This document shows positions 44,315 to 56,049 of a DNA stretch of 64,000 bases, piece by piece. Under the pieces are notes generated by a model. It did not search any database. It saw nothing but the letters and a program-made list of their open reading frames with translations, and was not told the DNA's origin. Position 1 is the stretch's first letter. Each line of letters opens with the position of its first letter. Location: positions 23,139,832 to 23,203,831 of the forward strand of contig OZ038458.1 in NCBI GenBank assembly GCA_964036195.1. The letters are read 5' to 3'. Both the position numbers and the translations under genes were made by a program. Source of the DNA: Sphaerolaimus hirsutus. Taxonomy: Eukaryota > Nematoda > Chromadorea > Monhysterida > Sphaerolaimidae.

Positions 44315-47300
44315 ATGATGGAAGGGGATTTATGTGAAGAAAGTCCGTTTGAAAATTCTGTCAGTTTGAGCAAGTTGCAGATGCTACAGGTATGTGAAAA
44401 TACTTTATTGCTGCAGGGCTGCAGCCCCCCCCCCGTTCCCGGGGTGAGACCAAAAAATACTGGGGAATGCAACTTTTCCTACAACTTTTTCACGCTATTT
44501 TAAAAAATTTCGCACTCGAGCGCGCATTTTACTCTACGTAAGCAGTATTATCACCTTATTGTTCCCTGTAGCTGCAGAACATCTTAAATACATTCAACGG
44601 CATGGTTTTTCGCTGCATTTATATGTATATTTGCATACATATACAGCGTTTCATGGCACCAGCGCCAACGCCAATGGCGCCAGCGCCATTCCGGCACTCT
44701 GTAGGTAAAATGTTAGAGGGGGGGCTGAGCCCCCCCCCCGTTCGCGGAGCTCCGTAAACAAGCAGCCCCCCGCTCAAAAATCCTGGATACGTCCCTGGTA
44801 GGGGTCGTGTAGATTTTTTAGGTTTCGTTTGGAAAATAGTACCGACAACTGAAATTCGTTTTTAAATGTCTGTACAGCACGCTCAAATTATATGCAAATC
44901 GGCATGTGTGTACACCTGACTAGTGGGTGTACTTTTCTGCCTTTTCATGTAGCCATGGCCAGGGTGTCAACTTTCCGTTTTCCGCTTTCCGCAGGCAAAT
45001 TTTTTTCCATTTCCGTTTTCCGGCTGCTAAATTTTTTTTCCGTTTCCGTTTTTCCGGCTCATTTTCCGTTTTCCGGCTAAAATTTCAGTTTTTCCGCCTT
45101 TTTGCCATTTTCCGGCTCAATTGTCTGTTTTTCCAACTTTTTTCCATTTTCTGACTCAATTCTCTGTTTTCAGTTTCAGCCAAACTGGTAAACATGCATG
45201 CAGGTTCTCAATTTTGTGAATTGTTTCTATTTCTAGCAAGAGTTCTGCAAATTTTTTGATTTCTGGATAAATTTCTGCCATTTTTTTTTCCGTTTCCAGC
45301 AAAATTTCAGCAAATTTTTTTCCGTTTCCAGCATAATTTCAGCAAATTTTTCCGTTTCCGTTTTCCGGCCTTTCATTTTTCCGTTTTCCGTTTTCCGGCA
45401 GGTGCAAATTTTTTTCCATTTCCGTTTTCCGGCAAGTGTAAATTTTTTTCCGTTTCCGTTTTCCGCCAAAAAGTTTTTGTTGACACCCTAGATGGCACTT
45501 TATTATGGAGCTTTATCACGTAATTTTTGTCGGCAGTGAACACTGAAAGTGTAGTTTTTGGGGCCCTGTGAACACTGCTTGAACAAAAATATTGAGGTTC
45601 ATAGCTTATTTATCACAGTATTGTCGCTATGGCCCCACACACGCTAGTTGACAGCGACACCAAATGTCAACTGGTTCCGTTCCTAAATCAAAGATTGCGT
45701 TTGAACGTCGTTCGTCCACTCGTCCACAAGCTTTTAATCGGGATCGGCACCAGTTGACATTTGGTGTCGATGTGTGGGCCCGTTCACACTTCACTCTTCT
45801 CACCTACCCGCAGGTTTTCATAATGACGTTGACCATTGTGCCACTGCGTTTGCTGTGCTGTGGCGTTCTAATGTGTATAACGGTTTTCGTGGCTTATGTG
45901 GCAGGTTTGGTGGCACCGAAAGATAACGATGCACCAAGATCCACTTTGGAGAGGTTTGTGCATGGCGTAAATTGGGGGTGGCATTTTAGGGGGGGGGGGT
46001 CCACCGGACTTTCGTGTTCTCCTGTCTGTTGTATATATGCTTAAAATACTGATCTTTCAGTCAAAATCACCTTTTTATGGACCCCCTTATCTCTTGACTG
46101 GGGGATTATTCGAGCAAACAAAAATTTGAAGAATTAGTAGAACCACATAATTTAAAAACGTCGCTTTTTGACAAAAATCATTAAAAAGGTTTTTTTACCA
46201 TCCCTACCAACCTCACGCATTTCCCCACCCCTCCACAGAGTAGCACTAGACCTGTGTACCCAAATGATTCTGCTGGCGCACCTAATTCTGGGTCTGCGCG
46301 TCACAACTTTGGGCACACCGGCCGCTGCGCACCAGGCACCCATTTGGGTTATGGCCCCACACACATCCTTTTTTGATGTGTTACCGTGTACAACTTTGCG
46401 CCCTACGCCCTCGGTGGTGGCCAAAAGTGAAGCTCTCAGGACACCTGTGTTGGGTGGTTGGTTTTTTGCATTGTTTTTGTGGATGATTGCGATTATGTGT
46501 GTTGACATAGGGTAAATCTGGGGTCTCGAATGGGCGGGGTAGGTTTGGGGGACGGTTACCCCCCATAACCGCCCAGCTATCTATCTATCTATCTATTGCG
46601 GAGGCAAAATGGTGGGCTACTACCCCCAGCCACCCCCCCCCCCCCCCAGTCGGTCAGCTATCTACCTGTCTGGAGCGATTTTTGATAAACTATACCCCAA
46701 TTGTTGCTTATGATCGCTATTTTTCATACCTTTTTATAGATTTTCACCTCCAAAATCACTAGTTAATGCGTCTAACTGCCTATTTTCTACACCCTGAAAA
46801 AACCTATCCAAGCCTAGAAAAAGACAATCTAGGAGACCCCTGGGGTAAATACGGAAACACATTCACTTGGTCCCACCCCCTCCCCCCCCCCACATGCAGT
46901 GTGGCTGCGGCTGACCCGTTTCATCGCGGTGGCGCGCGACAGCGAGGGCGCCCGCCGCGACGCCAGGCTACAGCTGCAACAACGCGCCCAGCTGCTCGCC
47001 ACGCAACGGGCCGACGGCAGCTGGCCGCAGGTGAGTGCACGCGCCTGTTGGTTGGCAGACTGCCAGAAGTGGGGATGATAGGGCGCAGGCGTTTCAATTG
47101 GGGGAGCTGGGGGTAAGGTAACCCCCCCCCCCCTGATGAGAATTAGGTAACGGCGTGATGGCGCTTGTTGGTTGGCGCCTTGTTTTGGCGTAATCAATGG
47201 CGTCAATACCGCAAGCGCCATTTTTGGTAGATCACCGTGGCGCTAGGCGCCATTTTTCTGTGATCCAAAACATTCTATCCAACACAATTACCCCCCACAT

Positions 47301-47729
47301 TACCCCCCAGGTGCTAATATTCCCCGAAGCGACGTGTCACAATCGCAAGTCGCTGTTGCAATTCTACACGGGTGCCTTCGTGCCCGGCGTGCCCGTGCAG
47401 CCCGTGTGCGTTCATTGGCCCCGAGATAACTGGTCCGATTTTGTGTCCTATGTGTTTGAGGGGCCTGGATCGTTGGTGGGGGGGGGGTTGTTTGGGGGTG
47501 ATGTTGATTTTTGGTAGTCGGGTAGATGTGGAGTTTTGCGTATGTAAAATAATGTTCGTAAAATTGTAACTGCTCATTGACCCTACGCACACTAGTTGAC
47601 AAGGACACCAAATGTCAACTGGTTCCTATCGCAACAGTTGGAATACAGTTGCCATTTGGCGTCGTTGTCAACTAGTGCGTGTAGGGCCAATAGCCCCTAT
47701 CAACGGATACAAATATATATATATATTTA

Positions 47730-47772
<43 letters not shown>

Positions 47773-50700
47773 ACAACGTTTTTTTAAACGCACGCATCGA
47801 AACCGCCTGCCACAAGTATTGCCACTTGTCTATTTATCGGCGTTTGTTGACTCGTAAACACAGTTGAGAACTTTGTTGTTGTTGTTGTTGTTGTTTGTTG
47901 TTGAAAGTTGTTTAACGTTTTTTACTAAAAAAACGGGTCGTTGAAAAAAAACACCCATTTTTCCCATCCCTATGTATAAATTGTCTTCTGTGCGGCCAGA
48001 ATAGAAGAATCATCTATTTTTACTGCGATATCATTTACTGAAACGTCTCTTTTCAGCTGGATGCTATTTTGGCTGCAGCTTTGCAAACTCTGGCATCCGC
48101 CTGTGGTGGTCGAGTTTTTGCCAGTTTATAATCCGACTGAAATGGAGAGGGGTGAGTTGAACATTGTCCTGTTGTAAACTTGCTTACCGTATTTCCTCGA
48201 AATACACCCAGCGGGTTTATTATTTCACCATAAAATTTCGAAGGGGGGTTTAATTCGAGCGGGGCCTATTCGACTACACAAAGAAGTGTATGTGTAGATA
48301 CGATGCAAATTGGCAACAATCAATGCATCATGTACAGTCAGGGGTTTGGGGGAACCCCCCCCCCCCAACGGCCCAGCTATCTGGGGGGTATTTCCAGGGG
48401 TGCTCTATTAAGTGATATAGTACGAGGAAATATGGCTTTTAGATGTTGAATTTGATGTGTAATTTTCACCTAACAGTTGTGGGCATTTTTCACGAAACTG
48501 TTGCAAGGACGTATCCAGGGGGGGGGCGGGGGTGGCTGCAGCCCCCCCCCCCCTCCCCGGGGTGAGACCCAAAAAGTCCCGGAAAATCCTATATATTTTC
48601 AGATGTTGCTTAAAAATTTTGCGCGCAAGCGCGCAATTTCTTCCCCATGCATTGTATTTTCAACGGATCGACCCCTGCGAACCAATATCCTCGGAAATAA
48701 ACACATTTTTGCGAATTTCGCTGCATATGTATGCATTTGTACTAGGGATGGAAAAAAGCGCTTTTTTTAACGGCCCCGCTTTTTTTCAAAAAAGCGCTTT
48801 TTTCGCTTTTTTTCAAAAATTGTCAAGGCGTTACCTAAAAAGCTTCCAAATATGGTCCTGAGTCAATATATACAGGTATATCAGACAAGTGACAGTACTT
48901 GTGATGATATATAACCATACAATGGCTATTTAATCATCTGATAGCATTATAAGTGCTGATTTCTGCCAAAAAAATTCCAATTTTATGTCGAATAATTATG
49001 TATATTGCCGTTTTTTAATGTTTCTTGACTGCAAGTGAAGTGAGGCATGGAATAGTGCTTAAATTTGGCTATAAAAGATGGCTAATATAAATATGACAGT
49101 GATGTTTCACACTGTAGAAAAGTGGAAGCACATTGGCTGGATATTATTTACAACACTTACATATCTCCTCAACTTATTATTACATAATACCATGCAGGAA
49201 TAGGAGCAATGCCACTAAAATGCTACAAAACCAATAAAAACAACCACCAATTTGGCAATTTGCATGTGACATTATGCAGTGAAATACCTAGTGCATGAGT
49301 ACTAAAAATTTTGCCAGCGCTTTTTTTGAAAAAAAACGCGCTGGGACCCTTGCGCTTGTTTTTAAAAAAACGGCGTTTTTTATTAAAAAAAGCGCTTGAA
49401 AAAAAGCGTTTGCCATCCTAATTTGTACATACATATAAAGCGGCTTCTGGCGCTGGCGCCAACGCCAATAGCACCATGGCTTGGCGCCGTTGTATGGTGC
49501 TAGCGCCAAAACGCCTTTCCGTCCCTTCATAGGGAAAAAAATTAGGGGGGGGGGGCTGAGCCCCCCCCGTTCGCTGGCCCCCGTAAACAAGCAGCCCCCC
49601 CGCTCAAAAATCCTGGATACGTCCCTGAACTGTTGGATCGATCCGTCTATTCGTAATTCAATGTCTTTTTAATATGTTCCATTTCGATAGTTTATATGAA
49701 AAAGTTCTGGATATACGATATCCGATCCGTTAAATATTTCGTTACTCGTGGCAGATATCGATATTCGATATTCCGGAAAACATTTTTGATATCGATTTTT
49801 AAATATGAAAGTATTTGGTGTTTGGAAACGTTTCTATGCAATGCTAAACGATCGATAAACGTCTCCCAGGAAATCCCGCCCTCTATGCGGAAAACGTGCG
49901 TAAACTTATGGCGAAAACGCTGAACGTTAAACTGAGTCCATACAGTTACAGCGATGTGCCTTACGTTTGTTATAACGAAAAAAGACCAAATTTGGAATAT
50001 GTGCACAAACTTTTTGATGCTGTGAGGTGAGCTTTCATGTTTTCATTCATATATTGTGTTTTTATCATTTTTGTGCGTCTATATCTTTTGTATTTAAATG
50101 CTGCGTGGTTTCAGCACTAAATCTGGCTACTAGTAAAAATGAATCCAAACCTCTTATCAGGGCATGCGTGGGGTGGGAAGGGGCAGGTCCAAACTAAAGA
50201 TTTTACACTGTATTTGGGCCATAATTTTGATGATCGACATTGTTGGATAAAGAAAAAACGCCCGACGTCCAGTACCAAGACGTTTGATAAATAATTTTCG
50301 TAAATTGAATATTTATGTGGTTGACGTTCATTTTCCATTTATATTTATGTGCCACTAGTTTATGGCGCACCGCACACTGAAATTTTGAGTTCGAACGTTT
50401 TTGCACGCTGAAATCAAAATCTAAAGAACACAACGTTTTTGAAGCCTAAAAACTTCGACTCACATGCAAATTGCGCGAAATATTACAAATTATGAAGTTT
50501 TTACGCTTCAAAAACGTTGTGTTCTTTAGATTTTGATTTCAGCGTTTATAATTCAGCGTGCAAAAACGTTCGAACGCTGAACGCAAAATTTCAGTGTGCG
50601 GTGCGGCTATGACCACGCAAATATCGCACCCCCGAATCATCGATCGTACATACGAAACGTTTTTTATCACACTCAGAGATCCGTACACAGCGGAAGAAAA

Positions 50701-53700
50701 TGATCTGGCTTCAATAATGCAACGAGCATATTCAGACGATTTTTTGGCATCTCGCCAATTTCGGCTTGGCCGCCGGGATTTTTCACAATTTTTTAATTCA
50801 GATTCTAAATTAAGTTCAAATGATGAATTCATTCGCAAACTATTCAATGTGTTCGACATTGGGTGTAAAAATGAAATTGATATTAGAGAATATCTAATTG
50901 TCAGATATGGCGGGCCGCCCGCGACCGAATTTTTCGAAACCGCTTTCACGGTATGTTTATATGTTGGAATGGGTAATGATCTATCTGTACGATAAATTTT
51001 TGTCAAACACTTGTTCAAACCTGTTTAAGTACAGACAAGGACCTATCCCTGGGTTAGAGCAGGGAAATGCTTAAATTAGTTTCGCGTTAAATTTGTTAGG
51101 TTGGCATAAAATTTTTCCATTCTACATTAGGTATTTTCGGCGAATCGATTCCATCACTCTTTAAGTGAATTTTTTGTGGGGCTCAGTGGGCCCGGGCGGC
51201 TCAAGAAACAGCCCCCACGGTCAAAAACCCTGGATAAATACGTCTATGAGTACAGGTGATTTACTCCTGATTAAAGAAAAACGAGGTAAATGGTTTAATT
51301 ACCGGTAAATTTTCACATTACAGCGAATTTTACCATAATATTATTGTGATGGATAGAGTCATCTGATAAATCGTGCGCTATAAAAGCGATAAATATAAAA
51401 GGCAGAGAAAAAAATGTCTGGGTTTTTTATTCAGATTGATATGGTCAATACAACGTAAAGAACCTTCGTGGTGGAAAAAATCGTTTTTTCTATCCTCAAT
51501 TTAAAACGAAAAGTTCTACCCAGAATTTTTTATATTAAAAGACTATCTTTTATCTATCACATAAAAATAGTGTCTGGAAAAAAACATCTCTGTATCCAGG
51601 CACTGGCACAAACGAACGATATAGACAAAGCTTCGATATCAGTTCATGAGGCACTAATGATAATTCGACTGCCTTGTTCATTGACTGTAAATATGGCTGA
51701 AAAATTGTGCACATTGGCAGCTGGTAGCACGGACACTGTTTTATTTGGTTGGTTTTCTGGGTGGTTTTTTTTGGGGTGGGGGGGGGGGGGTTTAAAGGCA
51801 ATTTGTATTTACCGTATTTCCTCGAGTTACCCCCTGGGGTTTTTTTCAGAGTGAAAATTTTGAGAGAAAAACGTGAAAAATGCAACAATAACCACCATTA
51901 ATAAGTTTTTACGGCCTTATATAAGGATGTAGATGGTATAAACGATGTTCTAACGTAACACAGCAAGTGTTTTTGAACGACTCAGGCTCTCTGTGCATGT
52001 TTACCCGCTGTGCATGTAGACCCTTATTTTCACACATAATCGCTCATTTTCATACCATTTTATACATTTTCACCTTCAAAATCACTAGTTCATGTGTTTT
52101 ATTGTCTATTTTCTTGTAGTATATGTGCTTACATACCCATTTTTAGTAATTTTTCACCTACTTTTAGCGATTTTTCTACCTTTTTTCCTCATTATGAAAT
52201 AGCCTATACAATGAACCCCCACGAACCCCCAAACCCCCCAAAATATTTTTCTAGCTATCTATCCCTCCAGAGGAGCGATTAGCCATCTATCCAACCCCCT
52301 GGAGGGTCAAAGTCTTGAAAACTCCTGACATGCACAGCGGGTAAACATGCACAGAGGCACAGGCCCGTTTTGAACGTCTGTTATGCATTTTCCGGACCAC
52401 AAATTCATAGTGCCCATTTTGAGGGGGGGGGGGGGGGGGTATTTCGAGGAAATACGGTATTTCACAATGCCACCTATACTCTGCGGACCGCAGACTATGC
52501 ATTTTTCTGAAGGAAACAAACACTATCTTGACGTCATCGTTAACAAAATAAAAAATGTTCCAAAAAAGGAGTTAACGTTTGCGGAAAAAACATTCGTCGC
52601 TTGTACGCGACTCCGCCTTTTCTATAAAAAAGTATCCTGCTCGCGAGTTGTCAACCAAGACATTAGTAATTTTGGACGCATACTTTGCGGTCAGCCGAGA
52701 ATACCTATTTTTCTCCCCTCTACACCTTGAAAGGCAATGTGAAAAAGCCTTGAACCGCGCGAACCCTCCGCCACACCGAGTTGTTAAAAGTACTGAACTT
52801 TTTCAAAGTATGCATATGCATAAAGTATTCTGTTTTTACTCACCCCCGAGTACAGAAAGCGTAAAGTAATTTTTTTACTTTTACTCACGCGTAAATGAGA
52901 GTAAAGTTTTTTTGCCAGAGAGCGTAGCGAGTATTTTTTGCTCAGGATAGCGGTGGATAGCATGCAATGTTTGTGGAAATACAAAAATTCTTGTTGTGAA
53001 TAGGTAGGCAGGTTGACATCAAACGTTATAAAAGCAATGGATTTTGTAACTATTAATTAAAGTCACATGTGTCGTTGTCAGATGGTAATTAAACTATGGT
53101 GGGCACACTTCTAGCGTGAACCACGCGTGCGAGGTGAAAAGCAGAGTTGCGAAAGTGTATTTACACTTACCCTCAATACCCGGGTAAATGGGTATTTATA
53201 TTTACACTTGCACTTACACTTTCATAAAATACCCGTACACTTTTTTACATGTTCCTGGGCAAAATACCCGGGTACAGAAAGTATTTTTTCTTTCAGATGG
53301 CCCTGTTTTATGCTTTTGAGAAAGCAAAAAAACAGGCTCATGTACAAAAAATAATTGCACAGTGCACATATGCAGTTATGTATTGAATGTAGAAAATATG
53401 GCAAATGTGCAAACTAGCACTAGGGATGGCCAGCGCTTTTTTAGCGCTTTTTAAAAAAAAAAAGCGCTGGCAAAATTTTTTGTACCTATGCACTAGGTAT
53501 TTTTGAGCGTCATTACTTCTATTCCTGCATGCTTTCATATAATTAAAAGCTGTGATGAGTTAGTGTAATATAAAATATCCAGCCAATGTGCTTCCACATA
53601 CTTCTACAGTGGGAAACATCAGTGTCAATGTATTAGCCTTCTCTTATAACCTTATTTAAGCATTATTTCATCCCTAACTTCACTTGAACTCATGACCATT

Positions 53701-54644
53701 TGACAAATAGCAATTGACATAACGAGTCAACATAAAAAAGTGGATTTTTGGCATAAAACCCCACTTATAATGCTGTCCCATGGCTCCACAGCCATTCTAT
53801 GGCACTATATCATCACAAGTACTGCCACTTGTAAGATATACCTGTATATATTGACTTAAAACCATATTTAGGAGCTTTCTAGGAAATGTCTTGATATTTT
53901 TTGATAAAGGCGAAAAAGCGCTTTTTTTAAAAAAGCGGGGGCGTTAAAAAAGCGCTTTTTATCCATCCTTAACTAGCACTATCTCTGACTTTTGAACAGT
54001 ACTCATGGTATTCTACAGTTTCATCATACCTTTGTAAAAAGGACAAGATCAATTTAAATTCACCAGCTGGACACAAAGTCAACTGGCTTTTGCATTGATA
54101 TTTGCTGCATGTACATTCTTGCATTTAAACAGTGTGTATCACATTGCTTAATCAGTAGAATATCAACACTGAAAAAGTGCCATTATTAGGCAACTTCATA
54201 CCACTAAATTTGTTACAGTCTGAAATGTTTCATAATTGGCAGTAAAATGTGAAATAATGAATGAAAATGATAGACAAATTGATCTAAAGGTGAAAACAGT
54301 GGTGTTTTCTAATGCTCAACAGTGAGAGCTATTTCTAAAAAAATTTACACTTACACTTTTTTACACTTTCCTGGGTATTTTAAAAATACCTTACACTGTT
54401 GGTATCCATACTTAAAATTTGGAATGTGTATTTACGCTTACACTTACAATTTCCAAAAATACCAGTATTTTAACAACTCTGGTGAAAAGTCACTGGTATA
54501 CTTGTTGTGTATATTTACATCACATCACAATTAATTGTGTGTTTCCCTTTGGAAATTACAGGTGAACTGATGTTTGCACTGTCAAAGGCTCACTACAAAC
54601 CAGAGTTCTATTGTGCGAAGTCAATTTGTGCTATTGAGGATTGA
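44315..54644 (+). CDS. LPCAT-type lysophospholipid acyltransferase with EF-hand region, complete (10 exons)
   Basis: Family role: acyl-CoA dependent reacylation of lysophosphatidylcholine (and related lipids) at the ER or lipid-droplet membrane. Exons 44315-44389, 45814-45953, 46239-46456, 46900-47030, 47311-47471, 48057-48151, 49870-50026, 50677-50950, 51600-51747, 54562-54644; 1482 nt, 493 aa, phases agree. The N-terminal SPFENSVSLSKLQ resembles the LPCAT1/2 start; membrane helix LLCCGVLMCITVFVAYVAGL about 37-57. Acyltransferase motif I is PHTSFFD (H113, D118). Motif III is PEATCHNR (about 193-200), with Ala where the family has Gly. EGPG, VVVEFLPVYNPTE and NPALYAENVRKLM follow the family order. 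The C-terminal part (FDIGCKNEIDIRE and later TNDIDKASISVHE) aligns with the two EF-hands but both loops lack the usual calcium ligands. ATG 44318 is an alternative start. Introns hold many transposable elements. Confidence 0.9.
44414..44797. mobile_element. family D element, left end damaged, LPCAT intron 1
   Basis: Right end CCTGGATACGTCCCTG is intact; the left begins CAGGGCTGCAGC, lacking the CGTATCC part. Interior GGTGAGACC, CATTTATATGTATATTTGCA and GGCGCCAGCGCC landmarks are present. It starts 24 bp after the exon 1 donor. Confidence 0.65.
44960..45490. mobile_element. family K element (TTTTCCG arrays) without cargo, LPCAT intron 1
   Basis: CAGGGTGTCAACTTTCCG to TTGACACCCTA, 531 bp. Arrays of CCGTTTTCCGGC and ATTTTTTTCCGTTTCCG units on both sides of a short middle with GCCAAACTGGTAAAC and GCATGCAGGTT. 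No clean 8-bp duplication. It is the cargo-free counterpart of 36238-38240. Confidence 0.75.
45630..45783. mobile_element. family N element, LPCAT intron 1
   Basis: GGCCCCACACACGCTAGTTG at the left and GATGTGTGGGCCCG at the right; ACACCAAATGTCAACTGGTT pairs with CCAGTTGACATTTGGTGT. Confidence 0.65.
46518..46842. mobile_element. family S element with perfect 8-bp duplication, LPCAT intron 3
   Basis: CTGGGGTCTCGAATGG to CTAGGAGACCCCTG, flanked by GGGTAAAT (46510-46517 and 46843-46850). Contains CAGCTATCTATCTATCTAT and a long C run. It ends about 57 bp before exon 4. Confidence 0.88.
47580..47692. mobile_element. short family N element, LPCAT intron 5
   Basis: CCCTACGCACACTAGTTGAC at the left and GTCAACTAGTGCGTGTAGGG at the right; ACACCAAATGTCAACTGG is matched by an imperfect inverse GTTGCCATTTGGCGTCGT. 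Confidence 0.65.
47711..47769. repeat. AT-rich microsatellite
   Basis: (AT)n with an internal TTTA stretch. It is followed to 47972 by a family F right end (AAACGCACGCATCGAAACCG, then CCCATCCCTA). Confidence 0.9.
48504..49627. mobile_element. family D element interrupted by a family E element, LPCAT intron 6
   Basis: CAAGGACGTATCCAGG to CCTGGATACGTCCCTG, flanked by AACTGTTG (48496-48503 and 49628-49635). The 48743-49420 segment is a later insertion; removing it leaves a normal family D element of about 440 bp. Confidence 0.93.
48743..49420. mobile_element. hAT-like element, family E (AAAGCGCTTT arrays), nested in D
   Basis: TAGGGATGGAAAAAAGCGC to GTTTGCCATCCTA, duplication ATTTGTAC on both sides (48735-48742 and 49421-49428). 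AAAAAGCGCTTTTTT-type units at both ends; core with ATAGCATTATAAGTGCTGAT, similar to the family B core. Confidence 0.94.
50365..50607. mobile_element. palindromic MITE with about 90-bp arms, LPCAT intron 7
   Basis: GCGCACCGCACACTGAAATTT on the left, AAATTTCAGTGTGCGGTGCG on the right, and a long inner pair (ATCAAAATCTAAAGAACACA, AACGTTTTTGAAGC) around a short loop. TATG flanks both sides (50361-50364 and 50608-50611). It ends 69 bp before exon 8. Confidence 0.7.
51969..52381. mobile_element. inverted element interrupted by a family S relative, LPCAT intron 9
   Basis: CTCTGTGCATGTTTACCCGC at the left matches in inverse GCGGGTAAACATGCACAGAG at the right. Between them is family S type sequence with AGCTATCTATCCCTCC units. 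The ORFs at 52383-52869 beyond it have no recognisable domain. Confidence 0.5.
53142..54481. mobile_element. hAT-like element, family Z (TTTACACTT arrays), interrupted by family E
   Basis: CAGAGTTGCGAAAGTGTA to TTTTAACAACTCTG, duplication GTGAAAAG on both sides (53134-53141 and 54482-54489). Arrays of TTTACACTTACACTT and ATACCCGGGTA near both ends. It lies inside the right part of a family Y MITE and carries the element 53421-53971. Confidence 0.93.
53421..53971. mobile_element. hAT-like element, family E, nested in Z
   Basis: TAGGGATGGCCAGCGC to TTTTTATCCATCCTTA, duplication ACTAGCAC on both sides (53413-53420 and 53972-53979). Core is the inverse of 48743-49420. Confidence 0.93.
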
Positions 54645-55117
54645 AATTTTTTTAAACTTTTTCGGACACTGAATTTCCCCAATGTTTTTTTTCATTTTCA
54701 GGTTTTTTATTGGATTCGTTTTTTTTTGTTCAGCCAAAAAGTGCCGTTTTTTCTGATGAGCTATTGTACATAAAGTTTGTGAATAATAGGGGCTTAATCT
54801 TTTGCCTTCTCACATTTGCATCATAGTCTTTCTTTCTATTTCACTGTGTTTTTGTTATCAGCCAAACCTTTTACCTGAATTTCACCAAACTGATGAACAT
54901 TTGCTATTCAAAATCGCAGGTTTTTTTGCTTTCATTTTTAAGCTTTTTTTATTTTGCGTTAGCTCACCGAATCTTAACAAAACCGCATCGGTTCAATTTC
55001 TTAGTTTTATGCATCGCCTATTATCCATCCACTTTATTTTCAGAATATAATATCTTTATGAATGCCAGTTTTTGCCGAATTAATGTCGAAATGTTGTAAA
55101 TACATATTTATTGTATT
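54645..55117. other. LPCAT 3' flank
   Basis: T-rich sequence after the LPCAT stop codon at 54642-54644, probably the 3' untranslated region. No second gene recognised. Confidence 0.5.
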
Positions 55118-55535
55118 CAAGGACGTATCCAGGGGGGGCGAGGGGGGCTGCAGCCCCCCCCCCCTTCCTGGGGTGATACCTGAAAAGTCCCGGAAAATGC
55201 AACTTTTCCAATATATTTTTAGATGTTGCTTAAAAATTTTGCGCGCAAGCGCGCAATTTCTTCCCCATACATTGTGTTTTCAGCGGATCGGTCCCTGTAA
55301 ACAAATATCCTTCGAAATGAACACATCTTTGCGACTTTCGCTGTACATGTATGCATATTTACATACATATAAAACGGTTCCTGGCGCTGGCGCCAACGCC
55401 ATGGCGTGGCGCCTTTGTATGGCGCTAGCGCCAAAATGTCTTTCCGTCCCTATATAGGGAAACATCCCCCCCGTTCGCCGGCCCCCGTAAACAAGCAGCC
55501 CCCCCCCCCGCTCAAAAATCCTGCATACGTCCCTG
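55118..55535. mobile_element. family D element with perfect 8-bp duplication
   Basis: CAAGGACGTATCCAGG to CCTGCATACGTCCCTG, flanked by ATTGTATT (55110-55117 and 55536-55543). Typical 418-bp size and landmarks. Confidence 0.93.
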
Positions 55536-56049
55536 ATTGTATTTGATATTTTTGTCTGAGTTATATCAATATAATTAGGTATTATGTGTATCCAGAATGC
55601 ATAAAGGTAATAAAATAAGAAAAAAAACCCTGATTGTTGATTTTTTATTTTCCATGACTGTCAGGAATTTTCCCACCATCTGCCAAGTCCCAAACTTTAT
55701 TAGAATTCATAGTGCTGCACACGGTGTCCCACCCAAATTTCGGAAAATTTAGAAAACTAGTACATCAGCTTTGAACCCTTTTTAGTTAACCGGAATGGTC
55801 ATATTTAAACTTCCGTCAACATAAGTTGACGGACATCTCATTCCGGCAAACTCAAATGCATCTAAAGCTGGTGCATACGTTATCAATTGTTTTTCTAATT
55901 TTATTAGGTAATTATGTTATATTTAGGCAATTACCTATATCTGGAAACAAATGCTGCGGGTTGAAGTATGTACGCGTCGTTTATGAACTCCTTCCTACAC
56001 AAGTTCGGCAGTCAGTTTTCGATTTCCTTTCTGACGCCCTGTGTGGGGG

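Noticed and set aside
52383..52869. Two overlapping ORFs, first thought to be LPCAT exons or a small gene
   Set aside because: LPCAT exons 51600-51747 and 54562-54644 join in phase without them, and no domain is recognisable. Possibly decayed element sequence.
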